Shown here: piece after piece, positions 10,834 to 25,277 of the stretch
Position numbering within the stretch: position 1 is the stretch's first letter
Layout: each line of letters opens with the position of its first letter
Assembly: GCA_023079485.1 (NCBI GenBank)
Contig: CM041085.1
Location: 96,607,115 to 96,671,114, forward strand
Direction of reading: 5' to 3'
Length of the DNA: 64,000 nucleotides
Source of the DNA: Archilochus colubris
Taxonomy: Eukaryota; Chordata; Aves; Apodiformes; Trochilidae
Translations under genes and position numbers: made by a program
The notes under the pieces: generated by a model
Databases searched by the model: none
Told to the model about the DNA's origin: nothing
Seen by the model: only the letters and a program-made list of their open reading frames with translations

Positions 10834-12295
10834 CTTTCTTCCATCTGACTAAAGATTGCACATCACAGTCCACTATTCATGAGAGCCATTCTTTGGCAAA
10901 TAAAAGGAGAAAATATCCTCTTTAAAAACACTGCAGGGTGGTGGCACAGGAGTGCAAGAAGCCATGAAGGAAATACCAGGAAATCTATAATTTTTCCAAA
11001 TTATTGTTGTGTTTCATATTTGTAGATTACAACTTCAAAATAAAGATGATATAGACTTTACATGTGTATACATGTTTATCATGCATAGAGAGAAATGCAC
11101 ATATCTATACATGACTTGACTTGGACTGGCAGTTCACTAACAGACAATGAATAACCTGGAGAAAGACTGATGAGCTCACAGTCACTGTGCAACATTTGGT
11201 AGAGAGGAAAATTTCTTCAGAAATCAGAAATACTCACCTTTTGCAGCAGAAGAGGAATGTTTAACTAGATATGAGAAGATAATTTTCAACAATCATAAGA
11301 TTAGGACTGAATTAAGTGATCTGCCTCTGTAAATTAAACCATACCTGGCACCTCACTTCCCTGCGGAAATGAGACTAGACAAGAATACCCCAAGCCCTAA
11401 CTTTCTGGGATGTTTTCTCCCTTCTCAGTCAGGAGTTCTATTCCTTTTATATGTAGATGTAGCCCTCACCTATCTGGCCTGCTATTCTCAGAGTTGTAGC
11501 ATGAGAAAAAATTTTCTTGTATCTTCAGACTCTTGTTCATTGTCAGTGATCCACACACCTGAAATGTGCTTGCATTTAGCCCATATAGACAGAAGATGGA
11601 GGATAAAGAATAGGGCATCAGGACAATTTATTTGAAAACTTATGTATTTAAAACCTATATTTACTTCAAGTCACTGTGAGCTCATGCCTGGAGTGCCCTG
11701 GTCAGTTCTGGTGGACAGTGTAAAACGGGTGCTGAAAAGTCAGTGTTGCAGAATGAGTCAAAATATCTGAAAATTTTATTCCAAGTTACTTCTTTTTAAA
11801 TAAAAAGTCAAGTGAAATATATAAAATGCCTCTTACATCTTCATAAATTTCAAAAAAATGGAGTAAAAGCATTGTGTTACTAAACTGTATCTAACATAAG
11901 AGCCTTAAACTCATAGAAAAAGAATTAGGTTGTAGGAAGGGACAATCAGATTGACTTGTACTGTATGAGTTGCAAAGAAGTGTTTCTGTTTTCATTATAA
12001 AAGATTCCTCATTTCAATTCTTGATTCTAATTAATATGCAAACTACTTAATAACAAAAAGACTAATTGCATTTATAGAGGCTCTTCTAAGATGGAGAGCA
12101 TAAAACTTTTACAAAAGTATTGTCTTCATACCAAATACTTTATTTCTTCTGAGGAACTTAAACAAAACTACTACATTTTCAAAATCATTGTATGTAGTGT
12201 TTAGTTATATCAACAAAAATGGGATGGAATTCAGTATAAACACAAAGAAGAATTATTAAGAATTATCAAACTTCTGTAATCCTCATGATGTAAAT

Positions 12296-12400
12296 TTTAA
12301 TATATAAAAATATAAATATAAAATTACAAATTAAAACTATAAATAAATATATAAAATTAGCTTCTACTCCATCAAACAAAAAATAATATATAAAAAATAA
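12296..12400. repeat. AT-rich low-complexity patch
   Basis: Irregular ATATAAAAT/AAATATAAA words with almost no G or C. There is no regular period beyond short stretches. Confidence 0.8.
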
Positions 12401-15057
12401 AAGAAAATATTACCTTGCTTTCTTGTTTGACTGATCCATCGCTGTAAGTAGTGAAAACTGGTTGATAAATTCTAATTCGCTTATATAGGTTTATGTAACA
12501 AATATTGAGGAACTTTTGAAGTACATGTATAGGCCACTTTTGCTTATGAGAAATTTTCTGTGAAAGATCTCTGCTGTAGTTTAAGTGATAAAGATAAGTC
12601 AGCTATCAGGTCCTGGTTGTCCTTTATCAAGAAGGAGAGGAAGCTGCTTGTCTACCTTGCTGTGTGATCATAATGACAAGTGGTTAGAGGGTTCAGGTGC
12701 TTGTAATTATTGCTTTAAATCTGCCTCTAAGAACCTGATTAGCAAACATGTTCCTTTGCCTGAGACCTTAACCAAAGCCTGTGGAAATTCTTGCTGTAAG
12801 AAGACAATCAGTTATAAAGGGCAGAGAATGATCAGAGCAAGAAAACAAAGTCAATTTCAGAGCAACTATCCAGCTTAATTTCAAAACATCTATGGCAATG
12901 CATAGCCATAGAAGTATAAATTGTGTCAGAAGACTGTTCCTGCAAGATAGGGCATGGCTAGTCTTAGTGAATCTTCAAGAGAGTGTCGCTGGTTTTATGA
13001 AAGGCATTATAAACTGCAGCAACCTTTAATATAATGAAGTTATATCTAATAAACTAGAAGATTTCTCTGATCCTGCTTCTTATGTATTTTCAGCCTTAAT
13101 TTTTAGCATTTTGAAGTATTGCCTGGAAAGCAAAGAATTCCTCTGTCCATAGTACCGAAATCCTCTTGAGTAACAGTTAGTGTAAAACAAATGTGATTCA
13201 ATATTTTTTAAAATTGTAAGATTCATGCTTTGAAATTTAAATATGTATGTAAATATGTTGGCTTTTTAAGGACTTTGGTATTTAGTCATGGGGTGGTGCC
13301 TAATGTTGAACATTCATTGCTGGTGTTGCATGCCAAAGCAAAATAACCACTAACAGACTTGAGGTGAGAGCTCCAGTCCATGTTCCATGTACAAACCAGA
13401 GCCTTCAGCCTTCTTGCCATTCCACTCATCAAGCTTTCTTTTCATTAGGTATTGTCTTATTTTGCAAATGTGTATATATATATATTATTACTTTGACACT
13501 GTACAGTAACGAGATTACTACTAAAACTTGTCCATATATAAGAATTACAATGTACTTCCATTCTTTAAAAACAAACTTTTTTTTTTAGCATTTATTCTTA
13601 CTCCTTTAGGATATCTTTAAGCTTGTAGGAAATAGGAATAAGGAGAATTTAGTTGCAAGTTCTCAGCTGTACTTTTCTTGCCTTGAAATACAGCAAAGCC
13701 TCAGGTTTTTTTTTCTTTCAGATTTGCTGGTGTCACTGTGGGAGCATACTTAGCTTTAGAGTCAGTGTTTTGAAACAGTGACTGGTGGTTTTGATGACAT
13801 TACTCATTTGTGAAGGTATAAGATCAGAAGAAGGCCTGACTTCAAATAAATGTAACCAGAGCTTTCTGGAGATTTCTATGAGGTGTCTTAAACTATAAAC
13901 TTACAAGTAAAGAGCATTGAATCATCAGCCAGTTGTCTGTGAAAGAAAGATGGAGCAACCACAACTCATAACTGCAACTGGCTTTTCTTACTATCAGCAT
14001 CATTAGAAGTGTTAATTTAGTGCTATTGAAAATATTTTCCAACTTACAAAAATAGATTGGTTATTGCTGACTTTAGCTCTCAGAAGCTTAAGGCAAAGGG
14101 CAATGGAGATGCCCATTGCCAGAGGTATTTTGCCCAGCTACATTGCTGTAGTATTTGAAGATGAGTACTCTGTGTTGAAGAAGTAAAGGTTCAGCAGCTC
14201 TATCACACAGACAAAATCAATATATAGTCCACCTGACTACTCAGTGCCTGATGAGAATGTCTCTCATTGCAAAGACATTTCTAATTCTGTTACGAACACG
14301 CAGAGGTAGAATTATTCATGAAGGTTTGGTTCTGGGTGGACCAAGTCACTGTAACCATATGCATACTGGTGTTTAAAGCTGAGTTGAAATAATCAGGGGA
14401 TTAGGAGCTCTTCTGATAGTTGTATCTTTGGATATTACTGGCTAAAAGAGTAAAAGGCAGCAAGTTCATAAGCATGAAAAAAAAATATTTGACTTTGAAT
14501 AGTATCAGACAATAATAGCTCTAATATTAATAAATTTTAATGCTTTTAATAGGTTAATATAAGCTAATTATCCTTTTATAAAATCCTTTTATATTATTGG
14601 ACAGATATGTTGGGATAGAAACTTGGAAAACAACTTTTAACAGTTTCAATAGTCCAAAATATAAAATAATAATTTGCTGAAATAAAAACAACCAAATGAT
14701 TTGTGTCAATAATGGTGTCATAAATATACCTTACTTTGTAACTGTGAACTGATGTAGTAAAATCTGGATTGCATTCTTTTTAGATAATCATAGAGGTCCT
14801 ATTTATTTAAAATAACTCACCTTTATTAAGTGAAAGCTGAATTTGGGGCCATGTAGTCTTCTGAGGAGATTATGCATAATATTTTGCTTTCAGTACTGTT
14901 ACACTCCATTACTTTTTTTTCATGCAGCAAAACTTATATTTGGTGTTAATTATTTACCATGCTAAGGAATACCCAAGGGGTTGTAAGACCTTTAAGAGTT
15001 TGTCTGGATTATCAGCTTTTGTCTTAACAATGGCAACTTTCCAGCAATTTTATTTAT

Positions 15058-15097
15058 TTGTTAAATAGCTTATGTGCTTGTTAAATAGCTTATGTGC
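15058..15097. repeat. 20-bp perfect tandem duplication
   Basis: TTGTTAAATAGCTTATGTGC occurs twice with no spacer (15058-15077 and 15078-15097). The identity implies a recent duplication, possibly polymorphic. Confidence 0.97.
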
Positions 15098-18000
15098 TCT
15101 GCTTTGTGGTTTCCATGATGGTAGTAGGCAATGGTAGCATATTGTATCTCAACATTGCCCTCCCTGCTGGGTGGGAATTTTGTTCGCTTTTGCCTTCCAA
15201 AATGTGGCCTGTTTACTGCAAAAAACTGGGAAAGTTGCCCAGAAAGCCAAGCAGCTTCAGATATTTTATGTAACATTTGCTTTTCGGATTTTAAAATAAA
15301 ATAGTCTTCCTATTCTGAAATCACCACAGAAACCGGTTCCCACTACAGTGTTGTCTCATCTGAAGTCTGGAGCACTCTTCTACCAGGATAAAATAAAATA
15401 AAACAACAAAACCAAACCAAAGACAAACCTCTATGAGAATCCAGTACCGAATAACCACCCAGGCTGCTATTCTGAGCCTTAACTACAACAAGCAACTGCA
15501 GCAAACACTGTGGGCACCTATGCTTGGTGTGTAGCATGAGGCAGAAGAAATACAGGCAAAGTCTGCAGAATCAAAAATACTATCACTGGATGTCCCTGGG
15601 AGTGTAGCAATGAACCCAGGGTTCCACTGCTTTTGTTCTCGTGTTCAAAGCATGTATTGAGAGCATGTTTGAGCCAGAGGACAGCAGAGGGCATTTTTTT
15701 TTTGGAAGGCAAAGTGTCTTGGTTGGTGTTACCAGTTTCATGCTATTCCACTCAATAATAAAAAAAAACTTGTTAATTAATCACTGAGTTATTAACAAAC
15801 TGCATCTGCCTTCATCATTGCAAGCACATATAATGTCTGACAGACTGTTCTTGAACACCTGCATTTAATTCAATAACATTATTCACTGAATTTTCATTTT
15901 ATTTTAGGCTCATGACGTGTAGACTGATCATATAATTCACTCATGCTTATCTGGTTGTTCTGACAATGACCTAAAATGAAATCAATATAGGCAATTTCCA
16001 TGTCTAATAAAATATTAATATTTCAATAGTAACCACCAGGGCTAGAAGAAAAGTAGAGAACATGCAGAACCCTGTCTACATAAAATTTTAGTTAGGAACA
16101 TATGAATAAGGGAGTCCTATTGGATAACGAAATTAAACCTTTTCCTATTGCCAGGAACAATATTTGGTTGCATCTGGTATTTTTTGCTATCTGCTTTTAA
16201 ATCCTTTCAAGAATGGAAGACATTCAATGAGCTTGCAAAATACAAATGACTACGTATGTTGGTTCACACATCAGCTACACAGCTTCAACTTGGCCCATGA
16301 GTCAGTGTGTTCACAGTTTTCTGGAATACTTAGTGTAATGCATTATAACTGACCTCAGTGCCTTGAAACTTTATCTATGTATGTAACAGAGAGTCATATT
16401 TATGCCATATATTCATACAATATTTACTGTCTTACATCTTCTCCCCATATTTACCTCATTATTAGGATCTAGGCGAATGAGGTTACAGGATATATTTCCA
16501 CCTCACTGCACTCTCCTAAAGGTTAGACATCCATCCTGAGACAGTTGTTTTCTGTTTCTCTGTAGGCAATGATTACAGTGAGGTATCCTACTGAAATTCA
16601 GCCCACTCATGTTGGGATGTCACACACCTTGCTTCCCTGAGGCATCACTTTACCACAGGAGCACAGGCAGTGGGGGTCTAAAGCTAAGTGAGACAATGAT
16701 CTCTCTAGTACTTTAACTGCAGTCACAAAGTGAAAACTACACACAGACCTCAGAGAAGTCATTTGTTTCTTAAGGGCTAAAAGAAACCATTCCCAGAGAA
16801 GACAGCTTATACTGCTGAGATACTATAATTAGCATCCCAGAAAATGGTCTTGGCCCAGACCTACTGGTTATCTGCTGCACAGTCCTTAGCTCATACTCAT
16901 ACTATATCAAAAACTGGTATCTGATCTGAAGAATCATTTTGGTTATGCTCACCTTGGTTTAAAGAGCAAAAGAGTTTAATGTATGAGTGCATATCTGAGT
17001 GCATGCTAGCTGGTCTTCAGGGTCTGCCAGGATCCCTTAATCATTTAGTTGATCAATACTGCTGCAATATTTGACATCCAAAGGTTTCTGTTTATTTGTT
17101 TGCTTCAGTTTTAAGTCCAGCACTAGGTCTTTATAATTTTAAATTACTTACTATGCATTTGGAATTAGGACAGATGATAACACCTCACATTTTTACTGGA
17201 AGATTTTTGTAGATAAAACTAATTTTTTTTTTTTTTTATGATGGTGTAGTTGATAAATGCATAATCTAATGAAATAATTTTTAAATTCCTGTTCCATTCA
17301 GTTTAATACTTGTTGATTACCTTTCTGTGTCTTTGGAACAAGTTTGCTAATTTAAATCATTGTCCATATACTGTCCATATATGTTTAAATTGTCCATATA
17401 CTGTAAAAAAATAAATTGATACATCTCTTTCTTCATCCCCTAAATTTTATTTTTAAAATGTGATTCCTTGGTTGATATATTCTCCTGAGAAATCTTGATT
17501 GTGACTATTCAAGTATTATTATAACAAAATTGATTGTTTTACTTAAGGACTGTGGATTTATTTGATCTTTTTAGAGCACCATGACTTCTAATTGACTCTT
17601 ACTTGTGAACTGCTCTGCTACCATCTGAATTAGTAACTGATAAGCTTTATTTGGTAGAGTAAAAATGCACTTTTAACATTGAGCACAGGATACTATCATT
17701 ATTTCAATATTTAAAATATTTTTCTTTACTTATATATGATTATTTATTTTTAAAAACCTGATTTTATGTGTTAAATTACTAATTTGTTTCTTAATTCACA
17801 TGCTCCCTTTATATGTTATTTTGCCACACCCAAACTTCATGCAGTTTGGGAGGTTAAGGACATATTGTGAGAACTCTTAAAAGAAAAAAGATCCAAATCT
17901 TATGTATTCTGCATGATATACTACCAAAACTGTAATGAATATGTGGAAATATGAGGATGTGATAATGAGCAAGTTATCTTTTGAAAGTCTATCTTCTTCC

Positions 18001-19124
18001 ATAACACTTACCAAGCTGTGAAAAAGATGGATGGAAATTCTCAGGCGTCTCCAGACTAGTTAGTGACAAAACTGGCTAGATCTAAATGTAAAAGGAATAG
18101 TAGTAAGCATTATTGTCTTAGTAGTAATAAATAGGAAACCAGACTGGGCAGAGTCATAACAGAGCAGTTCTGAAGAATTTACTACAATAAAATTGTAGTA
18201 AAAAAGCTCTTGAATTTTCCCCAGGCACTCACCTCAATACCAATTTAGAACCAGTGAATTCAGTAATTAAAAATTATATTACTTAAATCATGTTTATTCT
18301 TTTGTGGTCAATGTGATATGACAAAAAATGCATTAAAAAATCTCTCTAAAAATTTTTCATTCATTAGTGGTATGAATTTCAAGCTAGACTTCCTTAAATA
18401 CCATCAGAACTCTTACGATATTTGGCAGTTATTGCAATATCAGTGATTTATGAAATCCCTGGTAAGTGAAAAGTGTTTTGTCTTGTTCAGTCTAGATAGA
18501 TGATGAAGATGACTGAGGGACAAAAAAGTCAATGACTTTCCTCACATTCTGGAATGGATTATGGCTGGCAATGTTATGAGATTCTAGACAGTTAAAATAA
18601 CTTTTCAATATACTGAACATGAAAAAAGAGACTTTGTTAATGTCAAAGCTGACTACTGGTAGCAAAAGTTCACATGTATTAGCATTCATCTGTGTCATGT
18701 TATCTTGGCTTTTCTTCATCTGCAGTTTTCTGAGTGAAAATCTGAGTGGAGATTGAATTGTAATAAATATTTATAACAAAATCCAGTGCAGGTGATAATG
18801 TGAATATGCACACTGTCCACAGTTGTAAAATGAACTTATGTTATAATTTAAAAAGGAAAGTGGCAAAGTGATTTAAATACTTTCAAAAACAGAATTAGAA
18901 TTTTAAGGTCTAAATGAGTGGGAATGAGAAATACAAAGTTTCTGTAGGTGGTGTTTATTATGGAAATTTTTAAGTCATCCAGAAACCAAAACTGCAGTGT
19001 TAGGATATTTTATGATTCTCAGGCATTAATTTCTTTGAAAAGAGTGTGCCTCTCTGAAACTCCTTCCCTCTTAGGCTCCACATCCTTCTGCATTATATTT
19101 CCTTCCCAATAGGCCACTGCTGTC

Positions 19125-20211
19125 CTCCTTAATGGTGGACAAAAGCAGAGGAACAGATGTCATCTACCTGGACCTTGAAAAGCATTCTACCCTGTCCCAC
19201 ATGACAGCCTGGTCTCTAAACTGGAACAATATGGATTCAGTAGATGGACCACTCACTGGATAAGGAACTGGCTGGATGGTGACATCTAAAGAGTTGTGAC
19301 CAGTGGTTCAATGTCCAAACAGAGACACGCGATGAGTGGTGTTCCCTAAGGGCTGGTACTTGGACTGGTGTTGTTTAATATTGTCTTTGTCAGTGACATG
19401 GACAGTGAGTGCACTCTCAAGAAATCTGCTGATGACACCAAACTGTGTGGTGAAGTCAACATGCTAGAGGGAAGGGATGCCATACAGAGGAAGGTTGACA
19501 GGCTCAAGATGTGGGCTTGTGCAAACTGAATGAAGCTCAACAGGCCAAGAGCACAGTTCTGCACCTGGGTTGAGGCAATCTCATGCACCAATACAGGCTG
19601 GGAGGAGAAAGGACTAAGGACAGACCTGAGAAGGACTTGGGGGTGATGGTGGACCAGAAGCCATCAATGTGAGCTTGCAGCCCAGAAAGCTGTGTCATAA
19701 GCTGCATCAAAATAACCATAGAAAGTCAGTCAAGGGAGGTGACTCTCCCCTTCTACTCTGCTCTTGTGAGATCCCTACCTGGAGTACTGTGTCCAGTTCC
19801 CCAACACAAGAAGGGCACAGAGCTCCTTGAGTGTGTCCAAAGGAGAGGCACAAAAATGAGCAGAGGACCAGAGTACCTCTCCTACAAAATTAGGCTGAGG
19901 AAGCTGGGGCTGTTCAACTTGGACAAGAGAATGCTGAGGTGACCTTATAGCAGCTTTCTAGTACCTGAAGGGGGCCTACAAGAAAGCTGGGATAGGAATT
20001 TCGCAAAGGTGTGTAGTGAAAGGACAAGGGGCAATGGTTTAAAACCTGAAGAGAGATTTAGGTAAAATATTGTGAGAAAATTCTTCACTATGAGGGTGGT
20101 AAGACACAAATAGGTTGTCCAGGGAAGTAGTGGCAGCCCCATCCCTGACAGTATTCAAGGACAGGTTGGATGAGGCTCTAAGCAATGTGATCTAGTAGTA
20201 GTTGTCCCTGC
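19125..20211 (+). mobile_element. CR1 LINE fragment with reverse-transcriptase region, 3' end missing
   Basis: The plus strand begins in the CR1 RT domain (ATGTCATCTACCTGGACC corresponds to motif A). It continues through GGATAAGGAACTGGCTGG and the GGTGTTCCCTAAGGG motif B, and then motif C near 19427-19447, where the usual Phe-Ala-Asp-Asp reads Ser-Ala-Asp-Asp. It runs on to the ORF2 C-terminus (near 20040-20160) and stops at GTAGTTGTCCCTGCTG. The final part of the 3' UTR and the octamer repeat seen at 10833 are absent. Frameshifts interrupt the frame several times. Losing the 3' end is atypical for a LINE and implies a later deletion at this junction. Confidence 0.93.
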
Positions 20212-20255
20212 TGTATAAATAAGAGTATAAATAATAGTGCTGTATAAATAAGAGT
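20210..20255. repeat. 17-bp direct repeat at the broken CR1 end
   Basis: GCTGTATAAATAAGAGT occurs at 20210-20226 and again at 20239-20255, with a related ATAAATAATAGT spacer. The repeat sits exactly where the CR1 3' end is lost. Confidence 0.9.
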
Positions 20256-23200
20256 CATATTCACCTATGGACCACATTAAATACAGTGTAAACTTCTCAA
20301 CAGAATAGTGGTATCAGCTGTTGTCTTGCTATTCTTAATAGTAATACAGCTGCATGAATAATGCATGAAGCAAAGGGTAATAGAGTTTGTGTTTTATGTT
20401 GCTGGAGGCAGAATAAAGAGATATTTCTTTACATAGTTTTGAAAAACTGATAGGAACTACAACTGTGCTGCTCAGCACTTCACTTCACTGACTGATGTGC
20501 TCTCCAGATCTAAGATCTGGAAGAAGGTTTATATTATCTTTTCTTCTGTAATGGCCAATGAGCAGATCTACCTTGATCCTTTGTGCTTATCAGATTCTCA
20601 CAGCACTGTTATCCAGCTGTCCTTTCAGCCTCTACCTTTCCTAGAGAAGCATAATTGAGACAAATGAATATTTTTCCTTTTTTTTTTAGAACTCAGAGGT
20701 GAGCTTGCATGTTCCTTATACTGCTCTTTCTTAATTATCTTTTGCACTTAGCTCTTCCCAGCTTCAATGTTGACATGAGATTAATGCAGTAGTCAGTGCA
20801 CCTTTTTAATAGCACTGCAAACATACCTTTTAAAACAGTTCTCATAGCTCATAAAGTACTATTGCAGTGGGGCTGAACTCACCACTTTAAACCACGAGAT
20901 TTAATTTCTTATGATTAGGTATGTGTTTGTGAAAAAGCAAATTAACTGTAGTAATGCATTGACTTGCATGCTCATGATCAACCAGATACTCTTCTTATCC
21001 TGCATAAAGACAATACACAATAAGGAAAGCAGCAACAATGATGTTTATTTTGCTATCTGCTCTCCTGCTGCTGCTTACAAGCTCCTGAAAAATTATTTAA
21101 TTCATTGTTTTCACCTTAAATTGGCTTATACCAAATACCATCATGAGCAACACTTTACCCAAGGCATTTTCATTGTTATATTTTTTATATTCTCTCATAT
21201 CTACTTACTAACACTGTTCATCTTCAATAATATTAACAAAACCCTGCTATATGTCAAATTACAACTCCTCTCTTGATGGTAAGTTTTGCATCTCCCAGTA
21301 GCATAACTTGGCATTTATTGTTCTTATTCCACCTCAGTCTCACTTGTTATCAAAAACTTGGCAAGATTTTCAACACAGGAGCAGCCTGAGGTGAAAATTT
21401 TCCATAGTTTTAACTTTATTTTTTTTCCTATTTGCTTAAAAACAATTAATGGAGATAAGCAAGAATGACTCCAGCTTCATCTGATAGGTTCCGAAGGTGT
21501 TATAAAAGTGACTTACAGGCATTTATATCAGAAGATGACAGATGTAGAAATGCATCCAGTCAGTTATCTGCAGCCTTTTCCTTCTGTTCCTGTTGTATTC
21601 TCTTATTTTCGGAGATCAGTTCAATCCATACAAGCTTTGTGCTTCCTTGGCAATTTAAATGGGCAGATAAAGACAATGTTGCTTTTAAAATTCCTTTCTG
21701 GTCATCTTTGATAGGCAGCTCATTAGAGTCCCTCCTGGATATGCTACTAAACTTTCACTTCAGTGAAATCCTATCTAAAAATTCAACGCCATTGTTTTAT
21801 TTAAAAAGCTGTTTCATAAAACGTAGACATGCCCACACAGATACTACAGCATCCATTGAAATGCATAAATATATAAATCCTAAAAAGTTATTATTAACGT
21901 GTTATTCTTCCAATTTTTTGTTTGTTTCCACTAGTCAGTGAATCACCTCTAGCATTAAGCTCCTGTCTTTTATCTGTAAAATGGCAAGTATAAATAGACA
22001 AAAATGATAAAAGGTTTTTAGCTGGAGAGAAGATTTTCTCCCTCTAAGCGCAAGTTTGTTATCTAAAATAGATTTCATATAATTCAGCTTCACATTCTGT
22101 TGAAATGCAAATTCATAAGTATGTGTACATAGAGAACTGAGATGCTTGAATGATAATTCACAGTGAGAATTTGTTCTCTCTGAGTCTGGTGCATATAATG
22201 CACATAGTTTCTGAGCTAAAACCATCTCTCATTTCTGAAATGAATATCTAAGATATCTTTAGAAGCTCTATGAAAGAGTTTCTAATCAATGCAAGTCAAT
22301 ACACCACCTGATTTCCTCCTTTTCTTCTTTCCTACGTCCTAAGCACAGCTCTCTGCTGCTCAGAACTCTTTGAAGAGTGTATTAAATGACTCAAATACTG
22401 TTCTTTCATCTGTAGATTCAGTAAAATATTTTAATATCCAAGTATGCAGGACTTTTAATTTAGTCATGTCTGTCACAATGTGATACTAATTCATTTAAGA
22501 AGTGGGACAAGTGACATTTAAGAGTACCAGAACCTAGGGACAGTAAAAAATTGTAAAAAATTAAAAATCTTGTCAAAGGAGGAAAACAAGTCAGCATCTG
22601 TCTGAGCAGGAGAGAGTAGAGAGGGGTCCCTTTCTCTCTGCCTAAGAGGAAGGTCATGCTATACCAGCTGGACTGGGCTCACCACAGCTCTCAAACAAAG
22701 GAGGTGGTCATGCTTTAATGCAGTTTTTAAACATTTCAACCATGCTAAAAAAAGTTAGTTGCAATAAACAAGTTCTAACATGAGAATTACAGAAAGCACA
22801 AGACTACAAAAAATCATACAGAAGAGAAAGTGGAAGATGAAAAGAGCTAGAATGCAAAGCAACAGATTGAGAAGAATATAAGAAAAAAGGAATATATATA
22901 AACATTAGGATAGGTAAGGAAAACTTGAATAGAAAGCTTCAAGAAGGCTGCTGCTTTTTGTTTCTTTTCATATTCTCTGTTTAACAATCCTCCTTGCCCT
23001 CTCCTAATGTGCTTTTTACTAAAATGCAAATTGGAAAGAAGCCTTCAAGTCACTCTTGGATCTTGCCTTTTTTTTTCTTAAAAAAAGCTTAAATTTCACA
23101 GTAGTTGATATGTAAATCATGGGATAATGAGGAAAATAGTTTCATAGGAGAAATTCTCATTTATGATGTCCCATTTGTGTTAGCAGTTGACAATTTTTAC

Positions 23201-25277
23201 AGTATTTGTGACTGTCTCTCTTCAACTGAAAACCTTTATGTTCCTTGCTCTTTTTCTAGGAGAAACAAAGCCCTAGAAGACTTTCATCAATCAACACTGT
23301 TTACATAAATAAGATCCTTTACTATTTAATTGAGAATTTAGGTAGATAAATATGCATGAGAGGAAAGCCGCATCTTCAGTTCTAAATCCACAGTAATTAA
23401 GTGCACACCAACATATTGTTATCATATCATCTGTTTATGATGAATCCTAGACCTGAAAAAGAGAAAATAATTTTTCAGACATTATTATGCGTCATCAGTG
23501 ATAATATTTCAAATTATTTTTTCTCAGCTATGCTTGCAGTAATTATTCTATATCCTTTAATTTCAGCTCTTTGAATATGACATTTACTTTGATTTTTTAA
23601 AAAAGTATTTAATTAATCTCTAATTCAGAAGTGAGTTGTGCAAGACACTGGTAGACCTTTCATTTCCAGCATAGTGCTTGTTTTGTTCTGTGCTGCTTCA
23701 TAAAACAAATTGTTCCCTGTAATCTGTAAAACAATAAAGAGGATTATAGTGGCTCAGCCCACTCATCCTCTACTGCCTTCCTGAATGCTATTTTTAAAAT
23801 CAAGTAGTGGAGGAAATTACTAAGGTAATGACAAGGAAATAGAAGACCGTTATCCTAAAAAGATATAAAAAAAGAGAGAATATGGATTAAATGTTAAATG
23901 ACATGGGAATTGTGTTTATGATATGACTTAATTTTAAACTAACTCACTTTAACTTTAGTTTAAAATTATATATGTGAAAAATAAATGCTGATTGTAAACC
24001 ATATTATTGGTTTAGAAGAGCATTATTTGTACAGGTAACCTAACTCTGCTGGTAACATTTTCTGATATCATCAACACAGCATAAGGTCTGGGAAGATGCT
24101 GGAAGAGGATAAATATCCTAGAAAACCAAAACAAAGTAAAGCATTTTCTTAATGTCTAAATTTGTCTGTAACCTGCTGGCTATTTAAAGTACTTGATGAA
24201 ATTGCATTTTATTTTTTATTTGTTCAGTGCTGCCTACACTGTCAGGAAGACCACTCTCTGACAGCAAAGGCATGGGGACAGTTCCTTACTCTGGTGTTTG
24301 ACAATAACTCATCTTCTGCAGGGGCACTTGCCACACATCTCACACACTTATTCTTGGGGTCTTACCAGACTATTTTCGAGTGTACAACAGAGTTATCTAT
24401 TAAATGGCCATGAGATCTTGAGCTGTCAGTATGAAAGATGTGTGCATGCCAGCAGACATGTGAGCTCCAGAATAGCAGAGGAAAATTGGTCTGCTCATTC
24501 AATACAGGCTGAGGTCCTGCTGGGGAGGCTGAGGAGGCACCTTCCAGCTGACAATATTTTCATGATTTAAGAACATGAGCATTGTGTTCTTCAGCACTGT
24601 AATAAGGCTACTGCTCTTTAGAGACCTAGGACAGACAAAGCAGAGCTGATGTCTGTGACAAGACATGAGTTACCCATAGTCTTTGCTGAACTCCTCTTCC
24701 CTGAAGCACACGTATTTGGACACCTTCACCTCTCCTCAATCCTTTAGAATAAGGTGCAAATGCATAGATTGCTTTAGTGTTAGTGATCCTAAACGTAAGG
24801 CAGATTCATTATTTTAGACTCTAACTTTTCTAAGCATACATGATACAGCTTCTTTTTGCAGCTTTCACCTAATTCTGTCTGAACTGCACTAGGACTTATG
24901 TTTCCTGCCTTTCTAAATTTCTACTTAAGTTTTAAGGGGACATGATGTTTATAATTTTCCATTTTAAACATGTTGCTTACTGTGTTTTTGTTGTGAGTGT
25001 TTCAGATTTTCATCTTAGAGTTGTCAAGTTTTCAGTGACAGGAAAGTGATCCCTGCAAATACAATTTTTAATTAATTTGTAGAATTTGGTGAAATAGTTG
25101 CCAGGAATTTGCTATATAACTGTCAGTTTTTATTATTGCCCTGCCTGAGTTGAGACACAAACATATTAAGCATAGATATTTAAAGATGCCTTTGGAAACC
25201 CAGAAGAGATATCATAGTGTTTTTCTTGTAATCAGAAATAATAACCTCATTCTTTCTATTCAGCATCTTGACTGATT
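20256..25277. other. unique DNA, no gene seen
   Basis: Two frames exceed 100 codons on the plus strand (20911-21276 and 21465-21941, the second 158 codons). Both have irregular composition, many Cys, Ser and Phe codons from TC-rich DNA, and no recognisable domain, so I do not call them. A TCTGTAAAATGG word near 21975 recalls a MIR end but is too short to support. Confidence 0.55.

Larger units (their letters stand above)
10834..19124. other. 8.3 kb of AT-rich unique DNA, no gene seen
   Basis: Only short frames occur (under about 100 codons), with no recognised domains. The stretch holds AT-rich low complexity near 12300-12400, a TA run near 13470, a T15 tract at 17223-17237 and a local near-duplication of ATTGTCCATATACTG at about 17360-17404. 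A faint CR1-tip-like patch near 11910-11960 is too weak to call. No splice-bounded exon could be defended. Confidence 0.55.

Noticed and set aside
11910..11960. Possible CR1 tip (TAGAAAAAGAATTAGG...GTAGGAAGGGAC)
   Set aside because: Only a few words agree with the CR1 end and no neighbouring block supports it.
20911..21276. 121-codon plus-strand frame
   Set aside because: Hydrophobic AT-rich translation without domain features; likely chance.
21465..21941. 158-codon plus-strand frame
   Set aside because: Composition reflects TC-rich DNA (many Ser, Cys, Phe, Leu). An overlapping plus-strand frame of 67 codons exists in another phase, and no motif is recognised.
21955..21990. MIR-like word TATCTGTAAAATGG, and a reverse-type word CCCATTTTACAGAT at about 46561
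   Set aside because: Both are short, isolated matches without the tRNA-derived or core region of MIR.
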